Source: Cupriavidus nantongensis
GTDB taxonomy: Bacteria; Pseudomonadota; Gammaproteobacteria; Burkholderiales; Burkholderiaceae
Direction of reading: 5' to 3'
Length of the DNA stretch: 64,000 nucleotides
NCBI RefSeq assembly: GCF_001598055.1
Contig: NZ_CP014844.1
Span: 620,001-684,000, forward strand
Part shown: positions 8,916-18,056 of the stretch, piece by piece
How positions within the stretch are numbered: the first letter of the stretch is position 1
Layout: each line of letters opens with the position of its first letter
Program-made: the position numbers and the translations under genes
The notes under the pieces: generated by a model
The model's input: the letters and a program-made list of their open reading frames with translations, nothing else
What the model was told of the DNA's origin: nothing
Database searches by the model: none

Positions 8916-10193
8916 ATGAAAATGTGGAAGAAGGCATCCGCAGTTTGTCTGGCCGGCGTGTCCCTGCTTGCCAGCCAGGCGGCGTCCGCGGTCAGCGACA
9001 TGCCGGGCGGCCCCGCCGTGCGCCAGCTCAACCTGACCGAGCCGGTTACCAAGATCGCCGAACAGATTCACTGGCTGAACTGGATGATGCTGATCATCTG
9101 CACGGTGATCTTCATCGCGGTGTTCAGCGTGATGTTCTATTCCATCTTCACGCACCGCAAGGCCAAGGGCGCCAAGCCGGCCTCCTTCCACGAAAGCATC
9201 ACCGTCGAGGTGGTGTGGACCATCGTCCCGTTCCTGATCGTGATCGCGATGGCCCTGCCGGCCACCAAGACCGTGGTCGCGATGAAGGACACCACCAACT
9301 CCGACGTCACCATCAAGGCCACCGGCTACCAGTGGAAGTGGGGCTATGACTACCTGAAGGGCGAAGGCGAGGGCATCTCCTTCGTGTCGACCCTGACCAC
9401 CCCGCGCGAGCAGATCAACAACGAGCAGGCCAAGTCGAACACCTACCTGATGGAGGTGGACAACGAGCTGGTGGTGCCGGTCAACAAGAAGATCCGCATC
9501 GTCACCACCGCCAACGACGTGATCCATGCCTGGATGATCCCGGCCTTCGGCGTCAAGCAGGATGCGATCCCGGGCTTCGTGCGCGACACCTGGTTCAAGG
9601 CCGAGAAGATCGGCGTGTACCGCGGCCAGTGCGCCGAGCTGTGCGGCAAGGAACACGCCTTCATGCCGATCGTGGTGCGCGTGGTCTCCGACGCCGACTA
9701 CACCAAGTGGGTCGACGGCAAGAAGAAGGAGCTGGCGGCCAAGGCCGACGATCCCAACAAGACCTGGACCCTGGACGAAGCCAAGGTGCGCGGCGAGAAG
9801 ATCTACGCGGCCAACTGCGCGGTCTGCCACCAGCCCAACGGCAAGGGCGGCGGCGCGTTCCCGGCGCTGGACGGTTCCAAGATCGTGAACGGCCCGAAGG
9901 CCGGCCAGATGCACATGCTGCTGGAAGGCAAGGGCGGCATGCCGTCGTGGAAGCAGCTGTCCGACACCGAGCTGGCCACGGTCATGACCTATACGCGCAA
10001 CGCCTGGGGCAACAAGACGGGTGAAGTGATCCAGCCAAGCGAATTCGTGGGCGCCCGCGCCGGCAAATTCCCCGAAGGCGGCGGCGCGGCCGGCGGCGAA
10101 GCGCCGAAGGCCGAGGCCAAGCCGGCTGACGGTCAGGCCGACAAGCAGGCTGACAAGCAGGCCAGTCTCGCGGGCAACCGCGTCGCCGGCTGA
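8916..10193 (+). CDS. ctaC: Cytochrome c oxidase subunit II with fused cytochrome c domain
   Basis: Subunit II of a haem-copper oxidase, carrying the CuA centre that receives electrons. It has 425 residues: a signal peptide to about residue 28, two transmembrane helices (about 55-75 and 95-115), then the CuA cupredoxin domain with ligands His204, Cys239, Glu241, Cys243, His247 and Met250 (CAELCGKEHAFM). A class I cytochrome c domain is fused at the C-terminus, with CAVCH at 301-305 and probable axial Met342 (GGMPSW). A low-complexity Ala/Lys/Gln tail ends the protein. The fusion makes this a caa3-like enzyme that can accept electrons through its own haem c. ctaD follows after 38 bp. Confidence 0.97.
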   Translation: MKMWKKASAVCLAGVSLLASQAASAVSDMPGGPAVRQLNLTEPVTKIAEQIHWLNWMMLIICTVIFIAVFSVMFYSIFTHRKAKGAKPASFHESITVEVVWTIVPFLIVIAMALPATKTVVAMKDTTNSDVTIKATGYQWKWGYDYLKGEGEGISFVSTLTTPREQINNEQAKSNTYLMEVDNELVVPVNKKIRIVTTANDVIHAWMIPAFGVKQDAIPGFVRDTWFKAEKIGVYRGQCAELCGKEHAFMPIVVRVVSDADYTKWVDGKKKELAAKADDPNKTWTLDEAKVRGEKIYAANCAVCHQPNGKGGGAFPALDGSKIVNGPKAGQMHMLLEGKGGMPSWKQLSDTELATVMTYTRNAWGNKTGEVIQPSEFVGARAGKFPEGGGAAGGEAPKAEAKPADGQADKQADKQASLAGNRVAG

Positions 10194-10231
10194 CCCGCTG
10201 AAGACAGAACAGGATTAGAGGAGCATTTGCG

Positions 10232-11839
10232 ATGAGTACTGCTACCCCGGACGCACTCGCCCATCCGCACGATCATGCGCATGACGACCACGCGCACGAT
10301 CACCCGCATGGCTGGCGCCGCTGGCTGTTCGCCACCAACCACAAGGACATCGGTACGCTGTACCTGCTGTTCTCGTTCATCATGCTGCTGTCGGGCGGCG
10401 TGCTGGCACTGTTGATCCGCCTGGAACTGTTCGAGCCGGGCCTGCAGTTCTTCCGCCCCGAGCTGTTCAACCAGTTCACCACCATGCACGGCCTGGTGAT
10501 GGTGTTCGGCGCGATCATGCCGGCCTTCGTCGGTTTCGCCAACTGGATGATCCCGCTGCAGATCGGCGCCTCCGACATGGCGTTCGCGCGCATGAACAAC
10601 TTCAGCTTCTGGCTGATGCCGCCGGCCGCACTGCTGCTGGCCGGCTCGTTCTTCGTGCCGGGCGGCGCCACCGCCGCGGGCTGGACCCTGTACGCGCCGC
10701 TGTCGGTGCAGATGGGCCCGGGCATGGACATGGCCATCTTCGCCATGCACATCATGGGCGCGTCGTCGATCATGGGCTCGATCAACATCATCGTGACCAT
10801 CCTCAACATGCGCGCCCCCGGCATGACGCTGATGAAGATGCCGATGTTCTGCTGGACCTGGCTGATCACCGCCTACCTGCTGATCGCCGTGATGCCGGTG
10901 CTGGCAGGCGCCATCACCATGGTGCTGACCGACCGCCACTTCGGCACCAGCTTCTTCTCGGCCGCCGGCGGCGGCGACCCGGTGATGTACCAGCATATCT
11001 TCTGGTTCTTCGGCCATCCCGAGGTCTACATCATGATCCTGCCGGCGTTCGGGATCATCTCGCACGTGGTGCCGGCGTTCGCACGCAAGCGCCTGTTCGG
11101 CTACAGCTCGATGGTGTACGCCACCGCCTCGATCGCCATCCTGTCGTTCATCGTGTGGGCCCACCACATGTTCACGACCGGCATGCCGGTGACCGGCCAG
11201 CTGTTCTTCATGTACGCGACCATGCTGATCGCGGTGCCGACCGCGGTGAAGATCTTCAACTGGATCGCCACCATGTGGCGCGGCTCGATGACCTTCGAGA
11301 CCCCGATGCTGTTCGCGATCGGCTTTATCTTCGTGTTCACCATCGGCGGCTTCACCGGCCTGATGCCGGCGGTGGCGCCGATCGACATCCAGCTGCAGGA
11401 CACCTACTTCATCGTCGCGCACTTCCACTATGTGCTGGTGGCCGGCTCGCTGTTCGCGCTGTTCGCGGGCTTCTACTACTGGGGTCCGAAGTGGAGCGGG
11501 TTCATGTACAACGAGACGCGCGGCCAGATCCACTTCTGGGGTTCGCTGATCTTCTTCAACGTGACCTTCTTCCCGATGCACTTCCTGGGCCTGGCCGGCA
11601 TGCCGCGCCGCTATGCCGACTACCCGACCCAGTTCGCCGACTTCAACGCGATCGCGTCGATCGGTGCGCTCGGCTTCGGCCTGATGCAGGTGTATTTCTT
11701 CTTCTTCGTGGTGCTGCCGTCGTACCGCGGCGGCCAGCAGGCCTCGGACAAGCCCTGGGATGGCGCCGAGGGCCTGGAGTGGACCGTGCCGTCGCCGGCG
11801 CCGTTCCACACCTTTGAAGTTCCGCCGCAGGTCCGCTAA
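10232..11839 (+). CDS. ctaD: Cytochrome c oxidase subunit I
   Basis: Catalytic subunit of the aa3-type oxidase, which reduces oxygen to water at the haem a3-CuB site and pumps protons. It has 535 residues and twelve predicted helices. Core motifs are TNHKDIGTLYLLF, FFGHPEVYIMILPAFG (CuB His262 and cross-linked Tyr266), WAHHMFT and IVAHFHYVLVAGS (haem a and a3 ligands). The N-terminus is unusually histidine-rich (eight His between residues 11 and 26), which may bind copper. It is preceded by a GGAG ribosome site and sits between ctaC and a small assembly gene. Confidence 0.98.
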   Translation: MSTATPDALAHPHDHAHDDHAHDHPHGWRRWLFATNHKDIGTLYLLFSFIMLLSGGVLALLIRLELFEPGLQFFRPELFNQFTTMHGLVMVFGAIMPAFVGFANWMIPLQIGASDMAFARMNNFSFWLMPPAALLLAGSFFVPGGATAAGWTLYAPLSVQMGPGMDMAIFAMHIMGASSIMGSINIIVTILNMRAPGMTLMKMPMFCWTWLITAYLLIAVMPVLAGAITMVLTDRHFGTSFFSAAGGGDPVMYQHIFWFFGHPEVYIMILPAFGIISHVVPAFARKRLFGYSSMVYATASIAILSFIVWAHHMFTTGMPVTGQLFFMYATMLIAVPTAVKIFNWIATMWRGSMTFETPMLFAIGFIFVFTIGGFTGLMPAVAPIDIQLQDTYFIVAHFHYVLVAGSLFALFAGFYYWGPKWSGFMYNETRGQIHFWGSLIFFNVTFFPMHFLGLAGMPRRYADYPTQFADFNAIASIGALGFGLMQVYFFFFVVLPSYRGGQQASDKPWDGAEGLEWTVPSPAPFHTFEVPPQVR

Positions 11840-11916
11840 GGCGGCACCCGCGTAACCAGGCCGCGCAAGGGGCGGCAGCGTCCGCCCCTTGCGCGCCGGC
11901 AGGTATCAAGACCGTT

Positions 11917-12048
11917 ATGCAGTCTCCAGACAAAAGCCCGTCACGCCCGGACCACAAGGCCGCCAACCGGCGCCTTGGCCTGATCCTGTTGTCGATCGTG
12001 GTGGTTTTCTTTCTGGGGTTCTTCGCCAAGATGAAATTCCTTGGCTGA
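11917..12048 (+). CDS. Cytochrome oxidase small assembly protein
   Basis: A 43-residue protein beginning MQSPDKSPSRPDHK, with one transmembrane helix (LGLILLSIVVVFFLGFF) and a basic end (AKMKFLG). It sits between ctaD and ctaG. In beta-proteobacteria a tiny single-pass protein in this slot is annotated as a cytochrome oxidase small assembly protein. Length, topology and position match. No enzymatic motif is present. Confidence 0.75.
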   Translation: MQSPDKSPSRPDHKAANRRLGLILLSIVVVFFLGFFAKMKFLG

Positions 12049-12077
12049 GGCGGCAACTGAGGCGGCAGGGTAGCGAG

Positions 12078-12701
12078 ATGAGCATCGAGCAGCAGTCAGG
12101 CAGGGAAGCGAACCAGGAAGCGGACAAGCGGTTCAACCGCGGCATGATGCTGCGGCTGGTCGTGATCGTTGCCGTGATGTTCGGCTTTGGCTACGCGCTG
12201 GTGCCGCTGTACAAGAAGATCTGCGAGATCACCGGCATCAACGTGATCACCACGCGCGAGCTGCACGGCGCGGTCAAGAACACGCAGATCGACAAGAGCC
12301 GCACCATCACGGTGGAGTTCGACTCCAACGCGCGCGGGCCCTTCGCCTTCCGGCCGGTGAAGAACAGCATGGAAGTGCATCCCGGCGAGATGGCGACGAT
12401 CGTCTACGAGGTGGCCAACGGACAGCCGCGCGATATCTCGGCGCAGGCGATCCCGAGCTACGCGCCCAAGCAGGCGACCCAGTATTTCATGAAGCTGGAG
12501 TGCTTCTGCTTCAAGCAGCAGACGCTCAAGGCGAACGAGGCGCGCGAGATGCCGGTGGTGTTCGTGATCGACCCCGCGCTGCCCAAGGATGTAAAGAGCA
12601 TTACGCTGTCATACACCTTTTTCGAGGTGGGCACGCCGGTGGCGCAGGCGCCCGAAGGCCAGCTGGCGCCGCAGCCCGCGCCGGCCGGCAAGGGCATCTG
12701 A
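12078..12701 (+). CDS. ctaG: Cytochrome c oxidase assembly protein CtaG/Cox11
   Basis: Cox11-family copper chaperone that inserts CuB into subunit I. It has 207 residues with one N-terminal transmembrane helix (about 24-44) and a periplasmic beta-sandwich. The copper-binding motif CFCF (Cys142, Cys144) is intact, with ALVPLYKKICEITG after the helix and FFVDPAL-like FVIDPALPKD. The start at MSIEQQSGRE follows GGGTAGCGAG. The neighbouring small assembly protein and ctaE fit the role. Confidence 0.96.
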   Translation: MSIEQQSGREANQEADKRFNRGMMLRLVVIVAVMFGFGYALVPLYKKICEITGINVITTRELHGAVKNTQIDKSRTITVEFDSNARGPFAFRPVKNSMEVHPGEMATIVYEVANGQPRDISAQAIPSYAPKQATQYFMKLECFCFKQQTLKANEAREMPVVFVIDPALPKDVKSITLSYTFFEVGTPVAQAPEGQLAPQPAPAGKGI

Positions 12702-12752
12702 AGCGGACCGCGGCGGAAGCCGGCTGCAGGCCGGTCAGGCGGAGGACGGGCG

Positions 12753-12977
12753 ATGGACGAGATGAAGGACGCGGTCAAGCGCAAGCTGTCGTTTGCGCAG
12801 ACCATGCGCGCGGTGCTGTGGTCGTTCATCGGCCTGCGCAAGGGCGCCGAGCACGAGCGCGACATGGCCCGGCTGAACCCGGTCCATGTGGTGATCGCCG
12901 GGCTGATCGCGGCGGCGGTATTCATCGCGGTCCTGGTCGTGATCGTGCGCATGGTGGTCAGCCAGGCGGCGGCGTAG
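12753..12977 (+). CDS. DUF2970 domain membrane protein
   Basis: A 74-residue protein with one C-terminal transmembrane helix (VVIAGLIAAAVFIAVLVVIV). The preceding amphipathic part contains MRAVLWSFIGLRKGAEHERD, the DUF2970 signature. It is conserved between ctaG and ctaE in beta-proteobacteria and so probably serves oxidase assembly or stability, but no biochemical role is known to me. Confidence 0.85.
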   Translation: MDEMKDAVKRKLSFAQTMRAVLWSFIGLRKGAEHERDMARLNPVHVVIAGLIAAAVFIAVLVVIVRMVVSQAAA

Positions 12978-13122
12978 CAGGGCAGGAAGGGTAGACAACA
13001 AAAGCAGTCGCAGAACAAAGCAACCGCGGCGGCGGGGGCTGCCCAGAGGAGGCGGGCGGCCTGCAGTGCCAAGGCGGGGACAACGAATACTGAATCAAAG
13101 ACTCTGAGCTGGAGATAAAAGA

Positions 13123-13983
13123 ATGAGTGCGAATCGCGCAAACGCTCCGTACTACTTCGTACCGGGCCCGTCGCGCCACCCCATCACCGCAAGCTTCGGC
13201 CTGCTGATGACGGGTGCCGGCGCCGCCGGTTGGGTAAACGGGCAGCCCTGGGCGCCGTACCTGTGCGGCTTCGGCCTGCTGTGGTTCCTGTTCGTGCTCA
13301 AGAGCTGGTTTGGCGACGCCATCAGCGAGTCCGAAGGCGGCATGTACGGCAAGAACATCGACCTGTCGTTCCGCTGGTCGATGGGCTGGTTCATCTTCTC
13401 CGAGGTGATGTTCTTCGCCGCGTTCTTCGGCGCGCTGTTCTACGCCCGCGCCATCGCCATGCCGTGGCTGGGCGACCTGAACAACAAGATCCTGTGGCCC
13501 GACTTTGCCGCGGTATGGCCCAACACCGGCCCGGCCGGCGTGGTGGAAAACTTCCAGACCATGGGCCCGTGGCCGATCCCGACCATCAACACCGCGCTGC
13601 TGCTGATGTCGGGCGTGACGCTGACCTGGGCGCACCACGCGCTGCTGGCCAACAAGCGCAGCCAGCTGATCCAGGGCCTGGCGCTGACCATCCTGCTGGG
13701 CGCGATCTTCATGGGCTTCCAGGTGTACGAGTACATGCACGCCTACTCGGACCTGAACCTGAAGCTGAGTTCGGGCATCTACGGCTCGACCTTCTTCCTG
13801 CTGACCGGCTTCCACGGTTTCCACGTGACCATGGGCGCGATCATGCTGGCGGTGGTGCTGGTCCGCGTGCTGAAGGGCCACTTCACCCCCGAGCACCACT
13901 TCGCTTTCGAAGGCGCGGCCTGGTACTGGCACTTCGTTGACGTGGTGTGGCTGTTCCTCTACATCGTGGTGTACTGGCTGTAA
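13123..13983 (+). CDS. ctaE: Cytochrome c oxidase subunit III
   Basis: Subunit III of the aa3-type oxidase, 286 residues and seven helices. It stabilises the catalytic core and the proton-uptake pathway. Typical sequence includes YFVPGPSRHPITAS, WFIFSEVMFFAAFFGALFY (with the conserved Glu in the helix), GHFTPEHHFAFEGAAWYWHFVDVVWLFLY split over helices six and seven, and TGFHGFHVTMGAIM. A terminator hairpin follows within 70 bp, closing the structural part of the locus. Confidence 0.97.
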   Translation: MSANRANAPYYFVPGPSRHPITASFGLLMTGAGAAGWVNGQPWAPYLCGFGLLWFLFVLKSWFGDAISESEGGMYGKNIDLSFRWSMGWFIFSEVMFFAAFFGALFYARAIAMPWLGDLNNKILWPDFAAVWPNTGPAGVVENFQTMGPWPIPTINTALLLMSGVTLTWAHHALLANKRSQLIQGLALTILLGAIFMGFQVYEYMHAYSDLNLKLSSGIYGSTFFLLTGFHGFHVTMGAIMLAVVLVRVLKGHFTPEHHFAFEGAAWYWHFVDVVWLFLYIVVYWL

Positions 13984-14047
13984 CCGGCTGCCGTACCCGC
14001 CGGCGGGCCCCGGGGTGACCGGGTCCGCCGGCGCCAACGCAAAAGAG

Positions 14048-14082
14048 AAACGCCGCAGGGGCCTGGCCAGCCTGCGGCGTTT
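14048..14082. terminator. Bidirectional intrinsic terminator between ctaE and DUF2909 gene
   Basis: A 12-bp stem (AAACGCCGCAGG/CCTGCGGCGTTT) with an 11-nt loop and T-runs on both sides. It lies between two convergent genes. Confidence 0.8.
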
Positions 14083-14109
14083 GTCTTTTGCGGGCCGCGG
14101 CGCGCCGGT

Positions 14110-14319
14110 TCAGGGCGCCATGCGGATGCCGGTGCTGTGGATCCAGCCCATCCAGCTCGAGAACAGGATGAACAGGAACAGCGCCACCGAGAAGCCCACG
14201 CGCAGCATCAGCGAGCGCATCATGTTGGGCGTCTTGCCGCGGTCGCGCATCATGAAGAACAGGGCCGAGGCCAGGCTGGCAATGATCAGGATGAAGGCAA
14301 TGATGATGACAAAGCGCAT
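14110..14319 (-). CDS. Twin-transmembrane DUF2909 protein
   Basis: A 69-residue membrane protein with two helices (about residues 3-23 and 41-60) around a short basic loop (RDRGKTPNMMRSL). This matches the DUF2909 / twin transmembrane family found beside SURF1 in beta-proteobacterial oxidase loci. It is transcribed opposite to its neighbours, in the gap between ctaE and the SURF1 gene. The function is unknown; conserved location suggests an oxidase biogenesis role. Confidence 0.82.
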   Translation of the reverse strand: MRFVIIIAFILIIASLASALFFMMRDRGKTPNMMRSLMLRVGFSVALFLFILFSSWMGWIHSTGIRMAP

Positions 14320-14409
14320 GGCGGGGCGGGTTGGGGGCAGGCGCGGCGCGACGTGCGGCGCACAGGCCCATTATCGCACCGGGGCGCGCTTCGCTGTGCC
14401 GCAGGGACG

Positions 14410-15165
14410 ATGAGCTGGCGCCGCTTCGCCAGCCCGTTGCCGCTGGCCGCCGCGCTGGTCGTGATCGCGGTGACTGGTGCGCTCGGCAACTGGCAGCTCG
14501 ATCGCGCGCATGAGAAAGAAGCGCGCGCGGCACGGCTGCAGGCGCTCGCAACCCAGCCGCCGGTGGTGCTGGGCACGGCGCCGCTGTCACAAGTTGTGAC
14601 CGACCGCGCGGTGCGCGTGAGCGGGCGCTTCGACGCAGCGCGCACCGTATTGCTGGATAATCGCCCCCACGGCACGGGCGGTCGCAGCGGCGACAGCCGC
14701 GCGGGCTTCCTGGTGGTGACGCCGCTGGTGATCGGCGCGGCGCCGGATGGGGCCGGCGCCATGCGTGCGGTGCTGGTGCTGCGCGGCTGGCTGCCGCGCG
14801 ATGCCGGGGACCGCACCCAGATCGCGCCGTTCCCGACGCCCGAAGGCGAGGTCACCATCACCGGCACGGCACTCGCCGGTGTGCCGCGGGTCTATAGCCT
14901 GGGCCAGGAGGCCGCCGGCAGCAGGATCCGCCAGAACCTCGAGATCGCGCCGTATGCCGCCGAAACCGGGCTGGCCCTGCACCCGCTGGTGATCGAGCAG
15001 CGCAACGACAGCGGCGACGGCCTGGCGCGCGACTGGCCGCCTGCCGACGTCGGTGCCGAGCGCCACTATGGCTATGCCTTCCAGTGGTTCGGGCTGGCCG
15101 CGCTGACGGTGGTGCTGGTGGTCGTGCTGGGCTGGCGCCGCGCACGGCGGCTGGCCGCACCCTGA
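14410..15165 (+). CDS. SURF1-family cytochrome oxidase assembly protein
   Basis: Shy1/SURF1 homologue that helps deliver haem a to subunit I. It has 251 residues with the SURF1 topology: an N-terminal helix (about 11-28), a large periplasmic domain and a C-terminal helix (about 228-246). Family motifs are GNWQLDRAHEKEAR near the start, VLLDNRP, VLRGWLPRD, HYGYAFQWFGLA before the last helix and a basic tail (RRARR). The start at MSWRRFASP was chosen over a longer open frame that runs antisense through the DUF2909 gene. Confidence 0.93.
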   Translation: MSWRRFASPLPLAAALVVIAVTGALGNWQLDRAHEKEARAARLQALATQPPVVLGTAPLSQVVTDRAVRVSGRFDAARTVLLDNRPHGTGGRSGDSRAGFLVVTPLVIGAAPDGAGAMRAVLVLRGWLPRDAGDRTQIAPFPTPEGEVTITGTALAGVPRVYSLGQEAAGSRIRQNLEIAPYAAETGLALHPLVIEQRNDSGDGLARDWPPADVGAERHYGYAFQWFGLAALTVVLVVVLGWRRARRLAAP

Positions 15166-15238
15166 TCGAATGAATTGACCGCCCTTGCGCCGCGTACCGG
15201 TGCATGGGCCCGCCGAAGACAAAGGACAGACGTACTCC

Positions 15239-15889
15239 ATGGCACAGCAAGACTCCGCTCCGGCCGCCGCGGCCCCGCCGCGCGACCCCCGCATCGACGC
15301 GCGCACGCGCCGTGGCCGCCTGCAGATGCTGATGCTGCTGCTGGTGTGCGCGTCGCCGGTGATTGCCTCCTACTTCACCTACTACGTGATCAAGCCGCGC
15401 GGCGGCGCCACCAACTACGGGGCGCTGGTCGACCCGCAGCGGCCGATGCCGCCGGTGCGCGTCACCGACGAGCAGGGCCAGGCCGTGCCGCTGGAGCAGT
15501 TCCGCGGCAAGTGGCTGCTGGTCAGCGCCGATCCGTCGGCCTGTGACGAGGCCTGCGCCAAAAAGCTCTTCACCATCCGTCAGATCCGCGCCGGGCAGGG
15601 CCAGGACCGCCTGCGCATCGTGCCGGTATGGCTGGTCACCGACGACGGCAAGATCGACGAGCGCCTGGTTTCCGCCTACAACGAGCCCTACGCCGGGGTG
15701 CGCTTCCTGCGCATGGACCGCCAGGCCGCGCAGCAGTGGCTGCCGGCCGAGCCGGGCAAGCGCGCCGAGGACACGCTGTTCCTGGTCGACCCGCTGGGCA
15801 ACCTGATGATGCGCTTCCCGCACGACCCGGATCCCAAGAAGATGAGCGGCGACCTGAAGAAGCTGCTCAAGGTCTCGCGCATCGGTTGA
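15239..15889 (+). CDS. SCO1/SenC-like membrane-anchored thioredoxin-fold protein
   Basis: A 216-residue protein with one transmembrane helix (about 29-49) and a thioredoxin-like periplasmic domain containing CDEAC (Cys102, Cys106). This resembles the CxxxC copper site of SCO proteins. It lacks the proline after the second Cys. It also seems to lack the distal copper-ligand histidine: where SCO proteins have VDHSAGSY, this one has RAEDTLFLVDPLGN. A thiol reductase or redox partner for CuA assembly is more likely than a copper carrier. It lies between the SURF1 gene and ctaA. Confidence 0.8.
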   Translation: MAQQDSAPAAAAPPRDPRIDARTRRGRLQMLMLLLVCASPVIASYFTYYVIKPRGGATNYGALVDPQRPMPPVRVTDEQGQAVPLEQFRGKWLLVSADPSACDEACAKKLFTIRQIRAGQGQDRLRIVPVWLVTDDGKIDERLVSAYNEPYAGVRFLRMDRQAAQQWLPAEPGKRAEDTLFLVDPLGNLMMRFPHDPDPKKMSGDLKKLLKVSRIG

Positions 15890-15898
15890 GGGGACGGC

Positions 15899-17002
15899 AT
15901 GCTGCTGCAACTGGCCATCATCGGCATCCTGATCGCGCTGTTCCCGCTGTCCTACGTGATGGTGAAGGGCGACCGCAACAAGTACCGCAAGCTTGCCTGG
16001 ATCACGGCGTTCCTGACGCTGGACCTGATCATGTTCGGCAGCTTCACGCGGCTGACCGACTCCGGGCTGGGCTGCCCGGACTGGCCTGGCTGCTACGGGC
16101 ATTCCAACCCGCATGCCGCGCTGGAGCCGATCCGCGCGGCCGAGACCGCGATGCCGAGCGGGCCGGTGACGCTGGCCAAGGCGTGGATCGAGATGATCCA
16201 CCGCTACTTCGCCATGGCCGTCGGCGTGCTGATCATTACGCTGATGGTGCTGGCGTGGGTCAAGCGGCGCGAGCTGAAGCAGTCGCCGTGGTTCGCCACC
16301 GGCGTGCTGCTGCTGGTGTGCGTGCAGGGCGCCTTCGGCGCCTTTACCGTGACGCTGAAGCTGCAGCCGATCATCGTCGTCACGCACCTGATGCTGGGCA
16401 TGGCGCTGCTGGCGGTGCTGATCCAGCTGGGCTCGCGCAACGACCCGCCGCACCCGGTCGCGCCGCAGGCGGCGCGGCTGCGCTGGCCGGTGCGCATCGG
16501 CCTGCTGCTGCTGGTGATCCAGATCTTCCTGGGCGGCTGGGTCAGCACCAACTACGCGGTGCTGGCCTGTACCGACTTCCCGCTGTGCAACGGCCAGCTG
16601 GTGCCCGAGATGGACTTCCGCCACGGCTTTACGCTGTGGCGCCAGCTGGGCATGACCGCGGACGGCGACTACATCCCGCACGCGGCGCTGGTGGCGATCC
16701 ACTGGGTGCATCGCGGCTTTGCCGTGATCGTGCTGGGCTACCTGGCCTGGTTCGGCCTGCGCGCGCGCCGGCTCGAAGGCCTCGGCCGCGCGGCCGGCTG
16801 GCTGCTGGCGGCGCTGGTGCTGCAACTGGCCACCGGGCTGTCGAATATCGTGTTCGACTGGCCGCTGGTGGCGGCGGTCGCGCATAACGGCGGCGCCGCG
16901 GTGCTGCTGCTGCTGCTGGTCCGTCTCCACTACAATATCGGGCTGACGACCCGGGCCGCCGGCGCCCCCGCTGCCGTGCCGACTGCCGCCCGCGCCACAT
17001 GA
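15899..17002 (+). CDS. ctaA: Heme A synthase (Cox15)
   Basis: Oxidises haem O to haem A in the inner membrane. It has 367 residues and eight predicted helices. Signatures are [27 protein letters not shown] (haem-binding Glu/His), [12 protein letters not shown] in the fourth helix, [21 protein letters not shown] and IHWVHRGFA. The stop codon overlaps the ctaB start as ATGA, implying translational coupling. Confidence 0.97.
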   Translation: MLLQLAIIGILIALFPLSYVMVKGDRNKYRKLAWITAFLTLDLIMFGSFTRLTDSGLGCPDWPGCYGHSNPHAALEPIRAAETAMPSGPVTLAKAWIEMIHRYFAMAVGVLIITLMVLAWVKRRELKQSPWFATGVLLLVCVQGAFGAFTVTLKLQPIIVVTHLMLGMALLAVLIQLGSRNDPPHPVAPQAARLRWPVRIGLLLLVIQIFLGGWVSTNYAVLACTDFPLCNGQLVPEMDFRHGFTLWRQLGMTADGDYIPHAALVAIHWVHRGFAVIVLGYLAWFGLRARRLEGLGRAAGWLLAALVLQLATGLSNIVFDWPLVAAVAHNGGAAVLLLLLVRLHYNIGLTTRAAGAPAAVPTAARAT

Positions 17003-17943
17003 AAGACAAGACCCCTTCCGTGGTTACCGCTACCCACTCCCATTCCCTGGGCAAGTTGAGCCGCATGCGGCACCTGGCCCGCCAATATGCCGCCCTGACC
17101 AAGCCGCGCGTAACGCAGCTGGCCGTGTTCTGCGCCATCATCGGCATGTTCCTCGCCACCCCCGGCATGGTGCCGTGGCCGGTGCTGATCGGCGGCGCCG
17201 CCGGCATCTGGCTGCTGGCCGGCGCGGCCTTTGCCATCAACTGCCTGGTCGAGCAGAAGATCGATGCGCTGATGCGCCGCACCGCCTGGCGCCCGTCCGC
17301 CACCGGCGAGATCACCACGCGCCAGACGCTGGTGTTCTCCGCCATCCTGGGCGGCGCGGGCATGTGGCTGCTGCATGTCTACGCCAACGACCTGACCATG
17401 TGGCTGACCTTCGCCACCTTCCTGGGCTACGCGGTGGTCTACACCATCCTGCTCAAGCCAGCCACGCCGCAGAACATCGTCATCGGCGGCCTGTCCGGAG
17501 CGATGCCGCCGGCGCTGGGCTGGGCCGCGGTCGCGGGCGAGGTGCCGGCCGAGGCCTGGTTCCTGGTGCTGATCATCTTCACCTGGACCCCGCCGCACTT
17601 CTGGGCGCTGGCGCTGTACCGCCGCGCCGACTACGCCAAGTCCGGCCTGCCGATGCTGCCGGTCACGCACGGCGAGCGCTACACGCTGCTACATATCCTG
17701 CTGTACACGCTGGTGATGATCGCGGCGACGCTGCTGCCCTTCGTCTACGGCATGAGCGGCTACATCTACCTGGCGGCCGCGCTGGCGCTGGGCGCGGGCT
17801 TCCTGGCCTATGCCTGGAAGCTCTACCGCAACTATTCGGACGAACTGGCGCAGCGCACCTTCCGTTTCTCGATCCTGTACCTGTCGCTGCTGTTCGCGGC
17901 GCTGCTGATCGACCATTACTTCAAGTTCGTGCCGCAGGTCTGA
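16999..17943 (+). CDS. ctaB: Protoheme IX farnesyltransferase (heme O synthase)
   Basis: UbiA-family prenyltransferase that adds the farnesyl group to haem b, giving the haem O used by CtaA. It has 314 residues and nine helices. The first prenyl-diphosphate motif reads NCLVEQKID (a Glu where many homologues have Asp), followed by [14 protein letters not shown]. The second conserved loop includes [19 protein letters not shown]. The four-base overlap with ctaA couples the two haem A enzymes. Confidence 0.97.
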   Translation: MKDKTPSVVTATHSHSLGKLSRMRHLARQYAALTKPRVTQLAVFCAIIGMFLATPGMVPWPVLIGGAAGIWLLAGAAFAINCLVEQKIDALMRRTAWRPSATGEITTRQTLVFSAILGGAGMWLLHVYANDLTMWLTFATFLGYAVVYTILLKPATPQNIVIGGLSGAMPPALGWAAVAGEVPAEAWFLVLIIFTWTPPHFWALALYRRADYAKSGLPMLPVTHGERYTLLHILLYTLVMIAATLLPFVYGMSGYIYLAAALALGAGFLAYAWKLYRNYSDELAQRTFRFSILYLSLLFAALLIDHYFKFVPQV

Positions 17944-18056
17944 CCTGCGCCTTGCGCGCGCCCCGGCTGCGGCATCTTGCCGCGCCGGCGCGAGCCCGGC
18001 AGCATGATCGGCGATACTGCATGCTGTTTCCTTCCCATTCCCGACCCGTCCCCTGC

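Noticed and set aside
18021..18056. Upstream ATG for the sco gene
   Set aside because: Adds residues before a normal lipoprotein signal and has no better ribosome site; kept as an alternative only.
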